Positions 50,298-58,425 of a stretch of DNA of 64,000 nt are shown here, in pieces. Position 1 is the first letter of the stretch. Each line of letters starts with the position of its first letter. Origin of the DNA: M3007 sp040397785 (GTDB lineage: Bacteria > Bacteroidota > Bacteroidia > Chitinophagales > Saprospiraceae); NCBI GenBank assembly GCA_040397785.1, contig JBBAVI010000021.1, positions 1-64,000 on the forward strand. The letters run 5' to 3'. The translations under genes were made by a program, and so were the position numbers. The notes below the pieces were generated by a model, which was not told the DNA's origin, made no database searches, and saw only the letters and a program-made list of their open reading frames with translations.

Positions 50298-52628
50298 ATG
50301 AACAACCATGTTTTTTCCAATCAAGGACTACGTCCTCAAAACCGTAAATCTGGCATTTTTTGCCCCCCCCCCATTTTGCTGGGGATTTTCCTGCTTATGC
50401 TTTGGTCATTTTCCCTTAAAAGCCAAGGTACTTGTTGCCCATTTGAATTAACAATTACCAAGGTCGTCCCTAGTTCTCCTTGGCGCATCAATTCAAGTGC
50501 TTCCGCACAACCAATCGCGAAATTTGACGCCGTCTTACATATTGTTCCTAATATTTCAGGATTTACCAATGATTTTGATATTATTCCTAGTGATGTTCCT
50601 CCGCTCCAAGGTGGGGTGGTCATGAACAAATTTAAGGAGAAAAGAAAAAATGCAGATGGATCTTATGATGTTTATTTTGCGTTTGAAAATTTTAGCGGCC
50701 CTGCATCAAGCAGTTTCCCAGTTTTAGTACTGAACTTAACGGGCTTTAATAGCTCGCAAGGAGGCACTTTAACCATTGGTTTAACTACAGCAAGGATTTC
50801 AAAAGGAGCTACATCTGGAAATCCCCCTACCTGTTCATTGGCTTCCACCCCACCAACTGTCGTAAATGTACCTGGCTGGCAGATTTGTAATAATAATTTT
50901 AAAATTGACTGGACGAATACGGTTAATACCCAAGACTGCAATTCTAATGTTACCTTCACAATTTCCCATACTGCAGGTACACCCATTGCCGTGACCAATG
51001 CTAAATTTCTGCTTGTTTTCGATCCTGTAGGTGCCAACACCAGTATTGTACCAGGAACCGTAAGTACCACTTTGCCCAACGGATCAACTTATGGTGCGTT
51101 TTCCTATAATAGCGTCCTTACAAGGTGGGAATATCTGTATGAATTTAATGGTCCAGGATCAATTTCAATACAAAATGGTGCTCAGATTGTAATACCTTTT
51201 TCATTTAACGCTGGCTGCTTAAAATACGGACCAGAATTTGCGGAGGTGAAATTGGTAGGCGCAGCAGACCGATGCGCATTATCTTCCCCGACTGGCGCTA
51301 AAGATTTGTGTAATCCTAAAATTAATGGAAGTGTTGTCGTTTATGAAACGCAAACCTCTTTCCTGAAGGCGCCCCAATACATTGTGAAATTACAGAGCAT
51401 CAACCAACCATCTTACATCTTAGATGTATTGGATGCTTGCCAGGACCAGTATTCTTTTTGCCCGGACGACCCAACCAAAGCGCCGTTTCGAATAATAGTA
51501 AATACCAATCCAAGTTTTTTAAACAACAATCATTGTACTTGCGGGGTTTCTACGTTTGATGCATTGTTAATTGCCAAGCATGTTAACGGATCTCCTAAAT
51601 TGAGTGCTCCGTATGCTCAGATTGCGGGAAATACAGATAGGACACTTGAAGGTGGAATCCAGAAAATTACAGATGAGGATGCACAAGAAATAAGATATTG
51701 CTTACAAGGAGGGCAAAATAATTTTGGTTCTAATTCGGCACCATCTTGGTATTATATAAGTGATCAATATGTCTTTACAAACTCAGATCCTTTGCAAAGT
51801 CCTGGGTATGAGACATCAAATATCGTAAACGTACCCACTAATGGCGCAAACAACTATGGTAATTTTTGGGCGGTAAAAACAGGTGATGTGAACCAATCTT
51901 GCAAGTGTGAAGGTCAAAGACCGGAAAACGAGCCGGAAGTTATGAATGGGTTTATGATTCCTTCCCAACAAGTTCGTAGGGAAGGCAAAAAAGTATTTGT
52001 TCCTGTATGGTCCAACGCTCCATTTGAATTAGTGGCAGCGCAGGCGGGTTTCAGGTTTGATCCGTCTATGTACAAATTAACTGAAATCCAAATAAACCCA
52101 GAACTTCCACTTCGAAAAGCAGATGATTTCGGGCTATTTCAGGTAGATCAAGGCGAAATTCGATTTGTTTGGTTTCCAATGAATGGGGAATCTACACTTC
52201 CACGCAATGCGCCTTTGTTTACGTTGGAGTTTGAGGTAAAGCAAAGCGAAAGCAATTCAAATTTTCCAATGCTGTGGATTTCAGACAATGTATTGCAAAG
52301 CGTAGTATATGATGAAGGTGGTCGAGAATTGCCGGTACAATTGGACTGGAAAGTAGATCGACATATGGAACAGCCTTTGAACGTAATTGCCACACCCAAT
52401 CCTTTTGTAAATAATTTGAATGTGTTGGTGTTTTCACCCGTAGCAGGTAAAGGCAAAATTACCCTTTCTGATTTGCAAGGCCGAGTGCAGTCTCAACTCG
52501 AAATGGATTTAAATGAAGGTGAAAACTTCTTTGAAATCCAGGCAGAAAACAATGTAATCCCTGGCGTTTATATTCTATCCGTTGAAAGCAAAGGGCAATT
52601 TGTACGGAAAAAAGTTATTAAATTCTAA
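50298..52628 (+). CDS. Secreted protein with dockerin-like segment and T9SS domain; C10 tract in signal region
   Basis: A 776-residue protein. Its N-terminus (residues 1-45) is a long signal with a hydrophobic core, ILLGIFLLMLWSF. Two beta-rich domains of 150-170 residues follow, then a dockerin-like part (STFDALLIAKHVNG, later WAVKTGDVNQSCKCE). Next comes a cohesin-like beta domain (VFVPVWSNAPFELVAAQAGFRF), and a type A T9SS domain (IATPNPFVNNLNV to RKKVIKF) ends the chain. Ten consecutive C at 50363-50372 encode Cys-Pro-Pro-Pro just before the hydrophobic core, so a slip of one base would shift the frame and silence the protein. A likely surface protein of unknown ligand. Confidence 0.82.
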   Translation: MNNHVFSNQGLRPQNRKSGIFCPPPILLGIFLLMLWSFSLKSQGTCCPFELTITKVVPSSPWRINSSASAQPIAKFDAVLHIVPNISGFTNDFDIIPSDVPPLQGGVVMNKFKEKRKNADGSYDVYFAFENFSGPASSSFPVLVLNLTGFNSSQGGTLTIGLTTARISKGATSGNPPTCSLASTPPTVVNVPGWQICNNNFKIDWTNTVNTQDCNSNVTFTISHTAGTPIAVTNAKFLLVFDPVGANTSIVPGTVSTTLPNGSTYGAFSYNSVLTRWEYLYEFNGPGSISIQNGAQIVIPFSFNAGCLKYGPEFAEVKLVGAADRCALSSPTGAKDLCNPKINGSVVVYETQTSFLKAPQYIVKLQSINQPSYILDVLDACQDQYSFCPDDPTKAPFRIIVNTNPSFLNNNHCTCGVSTFDALLIAKHVNGSPKLSAPYAQIAGNTDRTLEGGIQKITDEDAQEIRYCLQGGQNNFGSNSAPSWYYISDQYVFTNSDPLQSPGYETSNIVNVPTNGANNYGNFWAVKTGDVNQSCKCEGQRPENEPEVMNGFMIPSQQVRREGKKVFVPVWSNAPFELVAAQAGFRFDPSMYKLTEIQINPELPLRKADDFGLFQVDQGEIRFVWFPMNGESTLPRNAPLFTLEFEVKQSESNSNFPMLWISDNVLQSVVYDEGGRELPVQLDWKVDRHMEQPLNVIATPNPFVNNLNVLVFSPVAGKGKITLSDLQGRVQSQLEMDLNEGENFFEIQAENNVIPGVYILSVESKGQFVRKKVIKF
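50363..50372 (+). repeat. C10 homopolymer inside a coding sequence
   Basis: Ten C in a row, at codons 22-25 of the secreted protein gene. It is the longest G/C homopolymer I noticed in the window and sits where slippage would switch the gene off. Confidence 0.9.
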
Positions 52629-52646
52629 AAAGTAATATTACCAACC

Positions 52647-52715
52647 GATTGGGAAGGCAATTAGTCCTGATTAAAACCTGTAAAGTTTCAATCAAGACTA
52701 AAAGTCTTCCCAATC
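52647..52715 (+). terminator. Hairpin between two T9SS cargo genes
   Basis: GATTGGGAAG (52647-52656) pairs perfectly with CTTCCCAATC (52706-52715), and an inner AGTC/GACT pairing is possible. The T tract after it is weak, so it may be a terminator or a leader structure of the gene at 52744. Confidence 0.5.
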
Positions 52716-52743
52716 ACTTTGTTCAGTTTCAAATCGGATTTTC

Positions 52744-55302
52744 ATGAAAAACATACCATTACTCCTACTATTACTCTTAACCGCCACACTGCTCCCCGCC
52801 CAAAATACCTGGTACGTAAACCAAAACACCACAGGCCTCGCCACTGGTCAAAGTTGGGCAGACGCATTTCCCGACCTAAAAACAGCCCTCACGCAGGCAC
52901 AGACAGGTGATGCCATCTGGGTAGCGCAAGGCACTTATTTGCCCGATACCGGCAGCAACCGCGATGAAACCTTTTTACTTAAAAGTGGTGTGCAATTATT
53001 TGGCGGTTTCGAAGGAACCGAAAGCACTGTAAATCAAAGAAATATATCCGCACATCCCGTTGTATTAAGTGGAAATATTGGCGATACAGCCGATAGCACC
53101 GATAATAGTTATACCATCTTAACCCTCTTTTTCCCGGATGCTGATACCCGGATTGATGGTTTTATTCTTGAACATGGTTATGCGGTGAGCGATACCAATT
53201 ATTACTATAACAGCCCCGTTTTGTGTGGTGGGGCGGTATATATTCATGGCGAAAATGGCAAAGCATTGCCCGTTTTCGCCAATTGTACGTTTCAGCATAA
53301 TGTAGCGCAATCCAATGGCGGCGCAATTTATGTAAATGGCCAAGGCACTAAAGAGAGTTTACCGATTTTCAAAAACTGTATTTTTTACAACAATCAATCC
53401 TTGCAACGACATGGCGGGGCAATGTATTTAATGGGAGGTAGCAAGTTAGACAGGGGCATTGAATTTGATCATTGTCACTTTGAAAGCAACCATGCAACCT
53501 TACAAGGAGGCGGTATTTATTTTGAACATACCATCGGAAATCACACCATTGATTTTATAAAATGTCAGGTGCTCAAAAATAGATCAGAAACCGTTGGCGG
53601 TTTTTTTCAACTTTGGGATGATGGAGTAGACTTAAAAATTACAGTAGATAGTTGTGATTTTATTGGGAATTCATCTCGAGGTACTGTATTAATGTGCCAT
53701 TTTCGTCTTTATGCTTCATCCCTTGGGAAAACGATATTCAAGATATCTAATTCGAATATTATAGAAAACATTCAAAGTAATGAAGGGATATCATCAGATT
53801 GTTTGTTTTATTTTACTAAAAAAAGTAATGCTTTTCTCGATACAACAATCATTCTAAATAATATTTTTCAGGGTAATCAATCTGACTTTTTAATACTTCA
53901 GCGCGCCAAAAATAAATACGAGGTAATAAAGCAAAATATATTTAAAGGTAATTATTTTGTTAACTATGGGGTACTTCAAATTAATTCAAATAGCGTTGAA
54001 ACATATATTGAAAAAAATATTATAGAAAACATAACTGGACGCGCAATATATATTAATGTAACAAACCAGCCAGGTTCAAAATGCATTATTGAAAACAATA
54101 TATTTACTGGATGTAAAATTATTGAACCGAATGTACCAAATGTGACCTACCCAATATCATTTATAGGTCTATCCACCGATACCACCAACAGTAACCTCAT
54201 TTTCCGTAATAACATTGTAGTTAATAATAAAGATTTTAAGCTTGCACCTGTGTCTGGTTTTGAAAAAAACCGATCAGTACTACTCTACAACAACATCATA
54301 ACCGGAAATAAAGACATTTATACCAATCAACCAATCCTGCCTTTTAACATCAACCAGGATTCCTTCTTCTTGTCGCACAACCTCACCGATGTTACTTGCG
54401 ATCAATTGCCTGCTACCACAATTTGCGGGCCTGGCAATGTCGTTGCGTCGGATGCGCTTTTTGTAAATCCCGCCCAACAGGATTTTCATTTACAGCCTTG
54501 TTCCCCAGCCATTGACAAGGGCTTAAACGCAGTAGCAGGCACCGTTGATTTTGATGGAAACACCCGTATTCTTGGCAGCGCAGTGGATATCGGCCCTTTC
54601 GAACATCCCGCTTATCAATTGACGCAAGATCCAGTAGTAGATCTTTCCTGCTCCGAAAATACGGCATCGGTGAGTTTTAGTCCGGAAAACGGTTGCCCAC
54701 CTTATTATTTCAATTGGCAGCAAGGCAATCAAAGTGGAACGGGCATTACGGGCCTCGAACCGGGCGCGTACGCGTTTACCATCACGGATGCCAAAGGAAA
54801 AGTCATCTTGCAAGATGTTGTCGTGCCAGAGCCGACCCAATTGCTCACCAACGTACTAATCACGCCCAGCAGCACGAATATTCCGGGCAATGGCGCCATT
54901 CAGGTGAATATTCAAAGTGGGGACGGACCCTTTAAATTTATCTGGAGCAACGGAGATACAAGCAGTTCTATCAACAACCTGGCACCGGGCGTCTATTCCC
55001 TAACTTTGATTGATGGCAACGACTGTATTTACACCTATAGTTATACCGTGTTGCTGGTGAGTGCTACCCAATCGCCCGATCAAATAGTGGGCAGCGTAAC
55101 GCCCAATCCTGCTTCCGGACAAGTGCAAATTCATTTCGGTGCTGCTGCGTCATTCCAACTATACCATCCCTCGGGTAGCCTTGCACGCTCAATTTCAAAA
55201 CCGGACTCCGGCGAGGCGGTGGTGGATTTGTCGGATTTACCGGCTGGCGTGTATTTTTATCGCTTGGGGGCGGTGCGTAAGGTGTTGGTGGTAACACATT
55301 AA
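52744..55302 (+). CDS. Secreted right-handed beta-helix protein with SprB-type repeats and T9SS domain
   Basis: An 852-residue protein with a signal peptide (MKNIPLLLLLLLTATLLPA). The opening WYVNQNTTGLATGQSWADAFPDLKTALTQA and GDAIWVAQGTYLPD are typical of parallel beta-helix proteins of the choice-of-anchor Q type. The helix runs to about residue 620, with GGAVYIHGE, GGAIYVNG and GGGIYFEHT turns. Two SprB-like units (GCPPYYFNWQQGNQSGTGI and GPFKFIWSNGDTSS) and a type A T9SS domain (VTPNPASGQVQI to VLVVTH) follow. The middle (bases about 53560-54340) is clearly more AT-rich than the flanks. It may be a polysaccharide-acting enzyme or an adhesin. Confidence 0.85.
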   Translation: MKNIPLLLLLLLTATLLPAQNTWYVNQNTTGLATGQSWADAFPDLKTALTQAQTGDAIWVAQGTYLPDTGSNRDETFLLKSGVQLFGGFEGTESTVNQRNISAHPVVLSGNIGDTADSTDNSYTILTLFFPDADTRIDGFILEHGYAVSDTNYYYNSPVLCGGAVYIHGENGKALPVFANCTFQHNVAQSNGGAIYVNGQGTKESLPIFKNCIFYNNQSLQRHGGAMYLMGGSKLDRGIEFDHCHFESNHATLQGGGIYFEHTIGNHTIDFIKCQVLKNRSETVGGFFQLWDDGVDLKITVDSCDFIGNSSRGTVLMCHFRLYASSLGKTIFKISNSNIIENIQSNEGISSDCLFYFTKKSNAFLDTTIILNNIFQGNQSDFLILQRAKNKYEVIKQNIFKGNYFVNYGVLQINSNSVETYIEKNIIENITGRAIYINVTNQPGSKCIIENNIFTGCKIIEPNVPNVTYPISFIGLSTDTTNSNLIFRNNIVVNNKDFKLAPVSGFEKNRSVLLYNNIITGNKDIYTNQPILPFNINQDSFFLSHNLTDVTCDQLPATTICGPGNVVASDALFVNPAQQDFHLQPCSPAIDKGLNAVAGTVDFDGNTRILGSAVDIGPFEHPAYQLTQDPVVDLSCSENTASVSFSPENGCPPYYFNWQQGNQSGTGITGLEPGAYAFTITDAKGKVILQDVVVPEPTQLLTNVLITPSSTNIPGNGAIQVNIQSGDGPFKFIWSNGDTSSSINNLAPGVYSLTLIDGNDCIYTYSYTVLLVSATQSPDQIVGSVTPNPASGQVQIHFGAAASFQLYHPSGSLARSISKPDSGEAVVDLSDLPAGVYFYRLGAVRKVLVVTH

Positions 55303-55420
55303 TTTGATCTCAAACAAAGATGAATCATCCCAGAAGTAGCCATTACATGATAAGGCATCATGACGCGTGCATTTAAGCGCAATTTTTTGATTAGGGAGAT
55401 TTTATCAAGGATTTGTGGTA

Positions 55421-55479
55421 GCGTGTAAATTCTATTGGCGGGGTGGCTGAAAAAGTCGCCCCGTCAATAGAATTTACGC
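55421..55479. terminator. Long hairpin between convergent genes
   Basis: GTAAATTCTATTGGCGGGG (55425-55443) pairs with 55459-55477 over 19 positions with one G-U pair, loop 15 bases. It lies between two convergent T9SS cargo genes. Confidence 0.75.
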
Positions 55480-55482
55480 ATT

Positions 55483-55525
55483 TATACCCAGATTTAACTG
55501 AATTTGAAGGATGAATGCATAAAAA
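55483..55525 (+). repeat. Dispersed 43-bp intergenic repeat, copy 2
   Basis: It matches the reverse complement of 12431-12473 at 39 of 43 positions without gaps, counted by eye. It begins directly after a hairpin and ends 3 bases before the stop codon of the convergent gene. Confidence 0.6.
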
Positions 55526-55527
55526 TC

Positions 55528-56901
55528 CTACTCAATCACCACTTTCTGCACCAACCGAGCCCCACTATTGAACTGAATTTCAATAAAATAAAACCCAGGT
55601 TCAATGCCATTTAGGGAAATAGATTGCTGTGCATTGGAAATTCCTTGTGCATTGCGCACGCGTTTACCCGAAACATCCAGCAACCGATACCCCCAATCCG
55701 AACTATTTTCCGGCACCTGAATGTTCAACACCCCACTGGCCGGATTCGGAAATACTTGAACCACCGGTGTCGTCAAAGTCTGATGGACAGCGCTCACCTT
55801 GGTCTGTTTCAATAAATTCAACCCGTTTTGCATATCGCTGGCAATGATGGTGCCGGATGGTAACCACGGATAATTGCCCCAACATCCATAATAGCCATTG
55901 TATATGGTGTTTTGCGGGTGCGTATCATAATAGGCTACCAACACAGGGGTAAGCGGCGCGCTGATGTCATACACCAACAAGCCATCTTCATATTGGGAAT
56001 TGTACAACAGCTCGTCCTTAATGTAAATATTGTGCGGAATGGCAAAGTTGCCCGCGTTGGGTGTCAAATTATCCAAAAAGGAGCCCACAACTTCAAAATC
56101 GCCGTTTAATTGGTTTTTCAGGTTTACAATTTGAATCGGACGGCCGTCTGGGATTTCTTCGGTATAATAGGCGTATTCTCCCGATTTCGTCAGCCAACTC
56201 AAATGGTTGTAACCACCCGTCTCCACACTGCCCAAGGTAACCGGCGCAAGTGGATAGGTAAAATCATACACATACAGCCCGGCTTTGCCTGAGGATGCGT
56301 ACAAGGTATCGTGGCGTACATAGGAATCGTGGATATAGCCGCCTTCCAACGTCACTGCAGCCACCAAACTGGGCTGATCTGGGTTTTGGCTGACATCCAA
56401 AATCAGGGAACCGTTATTCACTACATTGGTCCCATTCAGGTAAATATGTCCATTCAGGGTATCCAGGGTAATGGTATGCGCACGGTTGAAAAATTCATTG
56501 CTGTAATACACCCGTTTGATGTCATTGGGTGCGTTTTGCATATCAATAATCATCAAACCCTCCTCTGTGGCATCGCTGACTGCATATAAACGGTTGCGGT
56601 ACGACTTAAACTCGCGCCATACGGTATTTTTTTGTCCGGCAAATTTGCCCACCATCACCGGGTTTTTCGGATCGGTAATATCAAAAATAAACACATGCAA
56701 AGCGCCGCCGATAATGGCAAACTCATGGTTATTCACCGCCATGCCCCAGCAACCACTGTATTGCAGGTTCAAATTTCCGGGAGATGCCAACGGAAGGGTA
56801 TCGTCGTCCCAACGCGCTAAAAGGGTCATATTCAGGGAGTCCTGCGCGCACACGCCAAAAGAAAGCAACATCGCAAGGAAGAAGAGGGTCAAATTTTTCA
56901 T
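55528..56901 (-). CDS. Choice-of-anchor B (LVIVD-repeat) protein with T9SS domain
   Basis: A 457-residue protein from the ATG at 56901 (MKNLTLFFLAMLLSFGVCA signal). Repeated blades such as HVFIFDITDPKNPVMVGKF, SLILDVSQNPDQPSLVAAV, LYVYDFTYPLAPVTLGSV and LLVYDISAPLTPVLVAYYD are LVIVD repeats, predicting a beta-propeller. HDSYVRHDTLYASSGKAGLY fits the choice-of-anchor B group. The type A T9SS domain is VFPNPASGVLNIQV to KVVIE. The function is unknown; propellers of this type are often surface binding domains. It is divergent from the PorV2-like gene, with 99 bases between starts. Confidence 0.87.
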   Translation of the reverse strand: MKNLTLFFLAMLLSFGVCAQDSLNMTLLARWDDDTLPLASPGNLNLQYSGCWGMAVNNHEFAIIGGALHVFIFDITDPKNPVMVGKFAGQKNTVWREFKSYRNRLYAVSDATEEGLMIIDMQNAPNDIKRVYYSNEFFNRAHTITLDTLNGHIYLNGTNVVNNGSLILDVSQNPDQPSLVAAVTLEGGYIHDSYVRHDTLYASSGKAGLYVYDFTYPLAPVTLGSVETGGYNHLSWLTKSGEYAYYTEEIPDGRPIQIVNLKNQLNGDFEVVGSFLDNLTPNAGNFAIPHNIYIKDELLYNSQYEDGLLVYDISAPLTPVLVAYYDTHPQNTIYNGYYGCWGNYPWLPSGTIIASDMQNGLNLLKQTKVSAVHQTLTTPVVQVFPNPASGVLNIQVPENSSDWGYRLLDVSGKRVRNAQGISNAQQSISLNGIEPGFYFIEIQFNSGARLVQKVVIE

Positions 56902-57000
56902 TTTTAAACAACAATAGGTTGATCTTTGTGTGATAATTAATACGCTGAAAGGCAACCATCGGATTGCCCACAACGTCAATAAGCGCGAAAGTAAGACAAT

Positions 57001-58107
57001 ATGAAAAAGCAAACGTACCGGAATACCCTTTTGCCATGCCTATGCCTTTTTTTATGGGCAAATATGGCTTTTGGCCAAAAATACAGCAATGAATTCCTGG
57101 CAATCGGTGTCGGCGCACGCGCGCATGGCATGTCGGGCGCACAAACGGCCATTACCAACGATTTATCTGCCGCTTATTGGAATCCTGCCGGACTCACCTC
57201 CATTGAAGCGCCGTTTCAGGTAAGTGCCATGCATGCCGAATGGTTTGCCGGGGTGGGGCAGTACGATTACCTGGGTTTTGGAAAATCGCTCAATAAAGAG
57301 AAAAAATCATTTATCGCTTTTTCATTGATTCGCCTGGGCATTGACAATATTCCCTACACGATCAACCTGGTTGCGCCCGATGGTTCGATCAATTACGACA
57401 ATGTTACCCAGTTTTCGGCAGCCGATTATGCCTTCATGGGCAGCTATGCGCGCCAATTGCGCAATCCGGCATTTTCGGTGGGTGGTACAGCCAAGGTAAT
57501 ACGCCGGGTGATCGGTTCTATCGGTGGCGCCTGGGGGTTTGGGGCCGATTTGGGGGTGCAATACCGCAAAGGACATTGGTTGTTGGGTATTCAAGGCCGC
57601 GATTTGACCACGACATTTAATGCCTGGTCTTTTAATTTGACGGAACGCGAAAAACAAGTGTACACGGCTACCAATAATGAAATTCCAGTGAGCAGCACAG
57701 AAATTACCCTGCCCCGTTTTATTCTTGGAGCGGCTTATAAATTCAAGGCAGGTGCCAAAACAACCATTTTACCGGCAATTGACCTGGAGTGGACAACCGA
57801 TGGCCAGCGCAATGTGCTGATTAGTTCAAAATCGTTTAATATGGACCCGAAATTCGGCTTAGAGGCTGATTATAACGGGTTTGTGCAGGTGCGCGTAGGT
57901 GTGGGCAACTTCCAACGGGTGAAAGAAGATTTCGACCCAACCAAAGAAAGTATCTCTTTTCAACCTAATTTTGGCATCGGACTTAAGTTGGGGCGGGTAC
58001 AACTCGACTATGCTTTGACCGACATTGGCAACGTGTCACAGGTGCAGTACTCCAACATTTTTTCTTTGCGGATCGATTTCCGGGACCGTAAAACCAATAC
58101 CCAGTAA
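57001..58107 (+). CDS. PorV/PorQ-family outer-membrane protein, PorV2-like
   Basis: A 368-residue barrel of the FadL-like T9SS group. The signal (MKKQTYRNTLLPCLCLFLWANMAFG) is followed by KYSNEFLAIGVGARAHGMSGAQTAITNDLSAAYWNPAGL, the conserved opening of PorV-type proteins. Barrel strands end in NIFSLRIDF. PorV shuttles cargo from the T9SS translocon to the sortase; PorV2 paralogues are of less certain role. Its place among T9SS cargo genes fits a secretion role, but no other T9SS core gene is in the window. Confidence 0.82.
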   Translation: MKKQTYRNTLLPCLCLFLWANMAFGQKYSNEFLAIGVGARAHGMSGAQTAITNDLSAAYWNPAGLTSIEAPFQVSAMHAEWFAGVGQYDYLGFGKSLNKEKKSFIAFSLIRLGIDNIPYTINLVAPDGSINYDNVTQFSAADYAFMGSYARQLRNPAFSVGGTAKVIRRVIGSIGGAWGFGADLGVQYRKGHWLLGIQGRDLTTTFNAWSFNLTEREKQVYTATNNEIPVSSTEITLPRFILGAAYKFKAGAKTTILPAIDLEWTTDGQRNVLISSKSFNMDPKFGLEADYNGFVQVRVGVGNFQRVKEDFDPTKESISFQPNFGIGLKLGRVQLDYALTDIGNVSQVQYSNIFSLRIDFRDRKTNTQ

Positions 58108-58139
58108 AACAGGTATCTAGAAAATATTTCCGATTTTAC

Positions 58140-58169
58140 TTTGCATCCTTAAATGCAAACGTATCTTTG
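58140..58169 (+). promoter_or_regulatory. Promoter TTTG-N18-TATCTTTG of a candidate RNA gene
   Basis: TTTG at 58140-58143 and a perfect TATCTTTG at 58162-58169, with an 18-base spacer, form one of the best promoter matches in the window. It points into a stretch with no plus-strand ORF of significance. Confidence 0.65.
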
Positions 58170-58173
58170 CACC

Positions 58174-58396
58174 AGCTTCATTCCTAATCCACGGCAATCT
58201 GTGCCACTTTATTTCCTTGCCACGTCCCAACCGAGCGCTATCCCGATATTAAAGTATTTTTCTTTTAATCGTCAACCACATTTGTAGTGGGGTCATCATG
58301 TAAGCCGCAATTTATTTGCACCTTGCTTACTGCGGATTGCCATTATAATCTCATGGTTGCCCCTCCGGATAGGCTCGCGGTGAGGGGCTTTTTTTT
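58174..58396 (+). ncRNA. Candidate structured non-coding RNA
   Basis: About 220 bases lie between a strong promoter and a strong terminator, in the gap between two convergent genes. A long-range stem pairs GGCAATC (58193-58199) with GATTGCC (58335-58341). Inside it are a hairpin GTAAGC..GCAA/TTGC..GCTTAC (58300-58330) and a small hairpin CCAC-ATTTGTA-GTGG (58276-58290). No convincing coding frame is present. The size and enclosed-bubble layout would suit a 6S-type or other housekeeping RNA, but I cannot assign a family by eye. Confidence 0.5.
58359..58396 (+). terminator. Rho-independent terminator of the candidate RNA
   Basis: GCCCCTC (58359-58365) pairs with GAGGGGC (58382-58388), followed by eight T. 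It ends 30 bases before the stop of the convergent giant gene. Confidence 0.9.
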
Positions 58397-58425
58397 GCCC
58401 CTACCACAACCTACCGCGTCTTTTT

